Of a stretch of 39,677 bases of DNA, positions 36,919 to 39,677 are shown piece by piece (within the stretch, counting starts at the first letter, position 1; each line of letters begins with the position of its first letter). The position numbers were made by a program, and so were the translations under genes. Source of the DNA: UMGS1519 sp963621885 (GTDB lineage Bacteria > Actinomycetota > Coriobacteriia > Coriobacteriales > Eggerthellaceae); assembly GCA_963621885.1 (NCBI GenBank), contig CAVFFT010000044.1, positions 1-39,677 of the forward strand, in the 5' to 3' direction. The notes beneath the pieces are model-generated. The model had not been told where the DNA came from and did not search any database. It saw nothing but the letters and a program-made list of their open reading frames with translations.

Positions 36919-38130
36919 ATGACGAACTGCTTAGTTGCCCAGTCGGGCGGACCGACATCGGTCATCAATGCCACGCTTGCCGGCATTGTGAAGGCGAACC
37001 AAATGAACCCCATTTACGACCGCGTTCTAGGCGGTCTCAATGGCATCGAGGGCATTCTGCAAGAGCGCTTTGTCGACTTGACCGACATGAGCGCGCATGA
37101 GAGCCGCATTCTGCGCCAGACGCCCTCTTCGGCGCTTGGCTCGTGCCGCTATAAGCTGAAGCGCGACAATTCCGCCGATTTCGACAAGCTTTTCTCGATC
37201 ATGGAGAAGCACGATATCGAGACGCTGTTCTATGCGGGCGGAAACGACTCGATGGATACGGTTGCCGCCATGACGGAATACGCGCGCGACCATGGCATTG
37301 AGGGCCGCCGTTTTGTCGGCTGTCCGAAGACGGTTGACAACGATCTCATGTATATCGACCATTGCCCGGGCTATCCCTCTGCCGCCAAGTTCATTGCCAC
37401 GACGGCTCTGCAGACCTGGCTTGACCTGAATGTCTATCCGCGCTCGCGCCAGGAGGTCTTCATTCTCGAGACGATGGGTCGCGACGCGGGATGGCTCGCC
37501 GCTTCCGCCTGCCTTTCGGGGAAGGTGGACATTCTCATTCTTCCTGAGGACGTTTTCGACCCCGAGCGCGTTCTTGCGCGGGTGCGTGAATGCATCGAGG
37601 AGCGCTCGAAGTGCTACGTGGTCGTGTCGGAAGGCGCTCATTATGCTGATGGCAGCTACATCTCCGCAGCTGAAAGCAGGAACGACCTCTTCGGCCACGC
37701 GGTGCTTGGTGGCGCGGGCGAGGCGCTGAAGGCGATCATTCTCGACGCTGGCGTGGCGCCCCGCGTGAAGGTGCAGGATCTTTCCTCCGCGCAGCGTTCG
37801 CATTCGACCGAGCAATCGCTTGTCGATGTGAGCGAATCGTACAACCTGGGCATGAGCGCTCATATGCGCAGCGCCGACAAGAGCTTCACCGGCAAGATGG
37901 TGGGCGTGCGCCGGCGTGATACGCCCGAATACGAGATCGAGTACTTCGCGGTCGACGCCTCGAAGGTTGCCAACCTGGTCAAGAGCTTCCCGAAGGAATG
38001 GATTCTACCGGATTACCACGGCATTACCGAAGAGGCTTACGCGTATCTGCGTCCGCTCATTCAAGGTACGCCGGTCGTGGCGACCAAAGATGGCCTGCAA
38101 GACTACGTTGAACCCTATTATTTGCGCTAA
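36919..38130 (+). CDS. pfp: Pyrophosphate-dependent 6-phosphofructokinase
   Basis: A 403-residue group of the phosphofructokinase family. ATP enzymes have GGDGS; here it is GGNDS (about 104-108), with Asp at the position that blocks ATP. The other marker is Lys in PKTVDND (about 136-142), where ATP enzymes have Gly. Together these mark PPi as phosphoryl donor, making the step reversible. METMGRD is present as ETMGRDAGWLAA. ATG 36919 gives the usual family start (MTNCLVAQSGGPTSVINA) with AAGGA upstream; ATG 36904 is an in-frame alternative. A TATAGG lies at 36893. It follows the S10 operon terminator. Confidence 0.93.
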   Translation: MTNCLVAQSGGPTSVINATLAGIVKANQMNPIYDRVLGGLNGIEGILQERFVDLTDMSAHESRILRQTPSSALGSCRYKLKRDNSADFDKLFSIMEKHDIETLFYAGGNDSMDTVAAMTEYARDHGIEGRRFVGCPKTVDNDLMYIDHCPGYPSAAKFIATTALQTWLDLNVYPRSRQEVFILETMGRDAGWLAASACLSGKVDILILPEDVFDPERVLARVRECIEERSKCYVVVSEGAHYADGSYISAAESRNDLFGHAVLGGAGEALKAIILDAGVAPRVKVQDLSSAQRSHSTEQSLVDVSESYNLGMSAHMRSADKSFTGKMVGVRRRDTPEYEIEYFAVDASKVANLVKSFPKEWILPDYHGITEEAYAYLRPLIQGTPVVATKDGLQDYVEPYYLR

Positions 38131-38166
38131 GCGGAAGCGAACGCGTTATTGAGATAGCTAAGACGT

Positions 38167-38172
38167 TACAAT
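38167..38172 (+). promoter_or_regulatory. -10 box of the FAD oxidase promoter
   Basis: TACAAT lies 56 bp before the chosen start. It is only 2 bp before an earlier in-frame ATG (38174), which would then not be transcribed; this supports the later start. No good -35. Confidence 0.4.
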
Positions 38173-38227
38173 CATGCGCAAGGCACGGAAGCTGCCGATT
38201 GAAAGCATGATTGGTGTGGAGGCGAAG

Positions 38228-39652
38228 ATGGGCGCATTCAACGCGTTGACAGACGAGCTGATCGACAAGATTCGAGAGATAGTCGGAGCGGACGATATCC
38301 AGCTGGGTGAGGGGGTATCCGAGGACTACTCGCATGACGAGATGCCCATTTACGGTTCGCATTACCCTGAAGCGGTCTGTTTTCCCGAAACCACGGAAGA
38401 GGTTTCGGCCATCATGCGCCTTTGCAATGAGAACACGATTCCGGTGACCGTGCGTGGCGCGGGAACCGGCCTCGTGGGCGGAAGCACGCCTCTTGCAGGC
38501 GGTCTTGTCATCTGCATGATGCACATGAACAAGATCCTGGGCTACGACATGCGGAATCTCAATGTGCGCGTGCAGCCGGGCGTCCGCCTGTGCGAGCTCG
38601 CGGCGGATGCCCTGGAGCACGGTCTCATGTATCCGCCTGATCCCGGCGAGAAGACGGGTTCCTTGGGCGGCAACGTCTCGACGAACGCGGGCGGCATGCG
38701 CGCGGTCAAATACGGAACGACGCGCGATTATGTGATGGCGATGACGGTCGTTTTGCCGTCGGGCGAGATTCTCGAGATTGGCCGTGCGGTCAACAAGACG
38801 AGCTCCGGCTACAGCCTTCTCCATCTCATCATCGGTTCGGAAGGCACGCTCGCCGTGATAACCGAGCTCACGTTGAAGCTCCTGCCGAACCCGATGACGA
38901 ACACGAGCTTCATTCTTCCTTTCGACAATATCAAGACCGCCATTTCATCTGTTCCCGAAATCAAGCTCGCGGGATTGGGTCCGCAATCGATCGAGTTCAT
39001 GGAGCGCGATATCGTCGATTCCTCTGCGGCATATCTGGGCCGCCAGGTGTTTCCCACTGAAGTGAATGGACGGGAAGCGGGAGCCTATATTCTCGTGACG
39101 CTTGACGGCAATGATCCCGACGAGGTGTTCCTGCGCGCGGAAAAGCTGACTGAGGTCGCGGAAGCGGCGGGCGCCTTCGATGTGCTGGTGGTTGACCATG
39201 CCGCCGAGAAAGAGGCCGTCTGGGCGGCGAGAAGCGCGTTTCTCACGGTCATCAAGGAGGAAGCCGACCTGCTCGACGAAATGGATGTGGTCGTGCCGGT
39301 CGATTCGATTGCCGACTTCCTCGAATACGTTCATGCCGTGGGCGTGGAGCAAGGTGTGCGCATCCGCTCGTTCGGCCATGCAGGAGATGGCAACCTGCAC
39401 ATCTATTGCGCGGGCAACGACATTTCGCTCGAGGAGTTTCTGCCGAAGTCGAAGCGCGTCATGGAGGCCGCGTACGAAAAGTGCACGGAATTGCGTGGCC
39501 AGGTTTCAGGCGAACATGGCATCGGGCACGCGAAGAAGGAATACCTGCACCAGTCGGTGGGGGATACCGCGATGGCGCTCATGGAGGGAATCTCGCGCGT
39601 ATTCGACCCGAAGGGCATTCTGAATCCGGGCAAGGTGTGCACCGACCTGTAG
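38228..39652 (+). CDS. GlcD-type FAD-linked 2-hydroxyacid dehydrogenase
   Basis: A 474-residue flavoprotein of the VAO/GlcD family (glycolate oxidase subunit D, D-lactate dehydrogenase). The FAD-binding part is about 1-220, with VTVRGAGTGLVGGSTPLAGG and DPGEKTGSLGGNVSTNAGG; the C-terminal substrate domain has the metal-binding HAGDGNLH and GEHGIGHAKKEYL. It should oxidise a 2-hydroxyacid such as lactate or glycolate and pass electrons to a quinone or flavoprotein. ATG 38228 has GGAGG 5 nt upstream. Its stop is 25 bp before the end of the window, so an Fe-S or ETF partner could lie just beyond it. Confidence 0.92.
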   Translation: MGAFNALTDELIDKIREIVGADDIQLGEGVSEDYSHDEMPIYGSHYPEAVCFPETTEEVSAIMRLCNENTIPVTVRGAGTGLVGGSTPLAGGLVICMMHMNKILGYDMRNLNVRVQPGVRLCELAADALEHGLMYPPDPGEKTGSLGGNVSTNAGGMRAVKYGTTRDYVMAMTVVLPSGEILEIGRAVNKTSSGYSLLHLIIGSEGTLAVITELTLKLLPNPMTNTSFILPFDNIKTAISSVPEIKLAGLGPQSIEFMERDIVDSSAAYLGRQVFPTEVNGREAGAYILVTLDGNDPDEVFLRAEKLTEVAEAAGAFDVLVVDHAAEKEAVWAARSAFLTVIKEEADLLDEMDVVVPVDSIADFLEYVHAVGVEQGVRIRSFGHAGDGNLHIYCAGNDISLEEFLPKSKRVMEAAYEKCTELRGQVSGEHGIGHAKKEYLHQSVGDTAMALMEGISRVFDPKGILNPGKVCTDL

Positions 39653-39677
39653 GAACCGGGTGGCAGAAGCAGGCGCG

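Overview
This is a GC-rich bacterial chromosome segment that reads as a Gram-positive, anaerobic-type actinobacterium, most likely class Coriobacteriia (Eggerthellaceae-like). That placement is an inference. It rests on the actinobacterial-style order secA-prfB-ftsE-ftsX-smpB, a transketolase split into two genes, a pyrophosphate-type phosphofructokinase, a K+-dependent-type membrane pyrophosphatase, a flavin/Fe-S ene-reductase with highly-expressed-gene codon use, and frequent GTG/TTG starts. Almost everything is core chromosomal sequence. I see no phage, insertion sequence, integron or CRISPR array.

Layout. 1-2.4 kb: tail of an unknown gene, then rpmE (L31, with a long charged tail) behind a leader hairpin, and a membrane glycosyltransferase. 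2.5-5.1 kb: comF and an HD-domain protein on the minus strand, separated by a 0.5-kb repeat-rich spacer, then tRNA-Gln and tRNA-Glu. 5.3-6.5 kb: a SARP/BTAD-type regulator preceded by a palindrome nearly identical to one upstream of comF. 6.5-16.9 kb: secA, prfB, split transketolase, ftsEX, an S41 peptidase, smpB and a coiled-coil protein, all on plus. 17.2-22.9 kb: rpmB (minus), then asp23, fakA, recG, rsmD and coaD, several overlapping by ATGA. 23.1-31.4 kb: mostly single genes: the ene-reductase, two small orphan proteins, dtd, a PrsW-like protease, cysK and hppA. 31.7-36.9 kb: the str/S10 ribosomal cluster rpsL-rpsG-fusA-rpsJ-rplC-rplD-rplW. 36.9-39.7 kb: a PPi-phosphofructokinase and a GlcD-like FAD oxidase.

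How the genes work together. Ribosome and translation genes (L31, L28, S12, S7, EF-G, S10, L3, L4, L23, RF2, SmpB, DTD, RsmD, two tRNAs) share the window with secretion and division genes (SecA, FtsEX, S41 peptidase). Pyrophosphate use is a second theme: the ion-pumping pyrophosphatase and the PPi-dependent phosphofructokinase both spend PPi made by biosynthesis.

Most notable: (1) the S10 operon stops after rplW at a strong terminator with no rplB, and tuf is absent between fusA and rpsJ; (2) a shared palindrome, ATGCATYCATGCATAG, lies upstream of comF and of the SARP-like regulator in the same gene-relative orientation; (3) a 58-bp direct repeat pair and a 14-bp tandem repeat lie in the comF/HD spacer; (4) very short upstream reading frames overlap the starts of secA, ftsE and hppA; (5) the ene-reductase lacks the second His of the usual OYE active-site motif; (6) RF2 has SPT in place of the stop-codon-reading SPF tripeptide.
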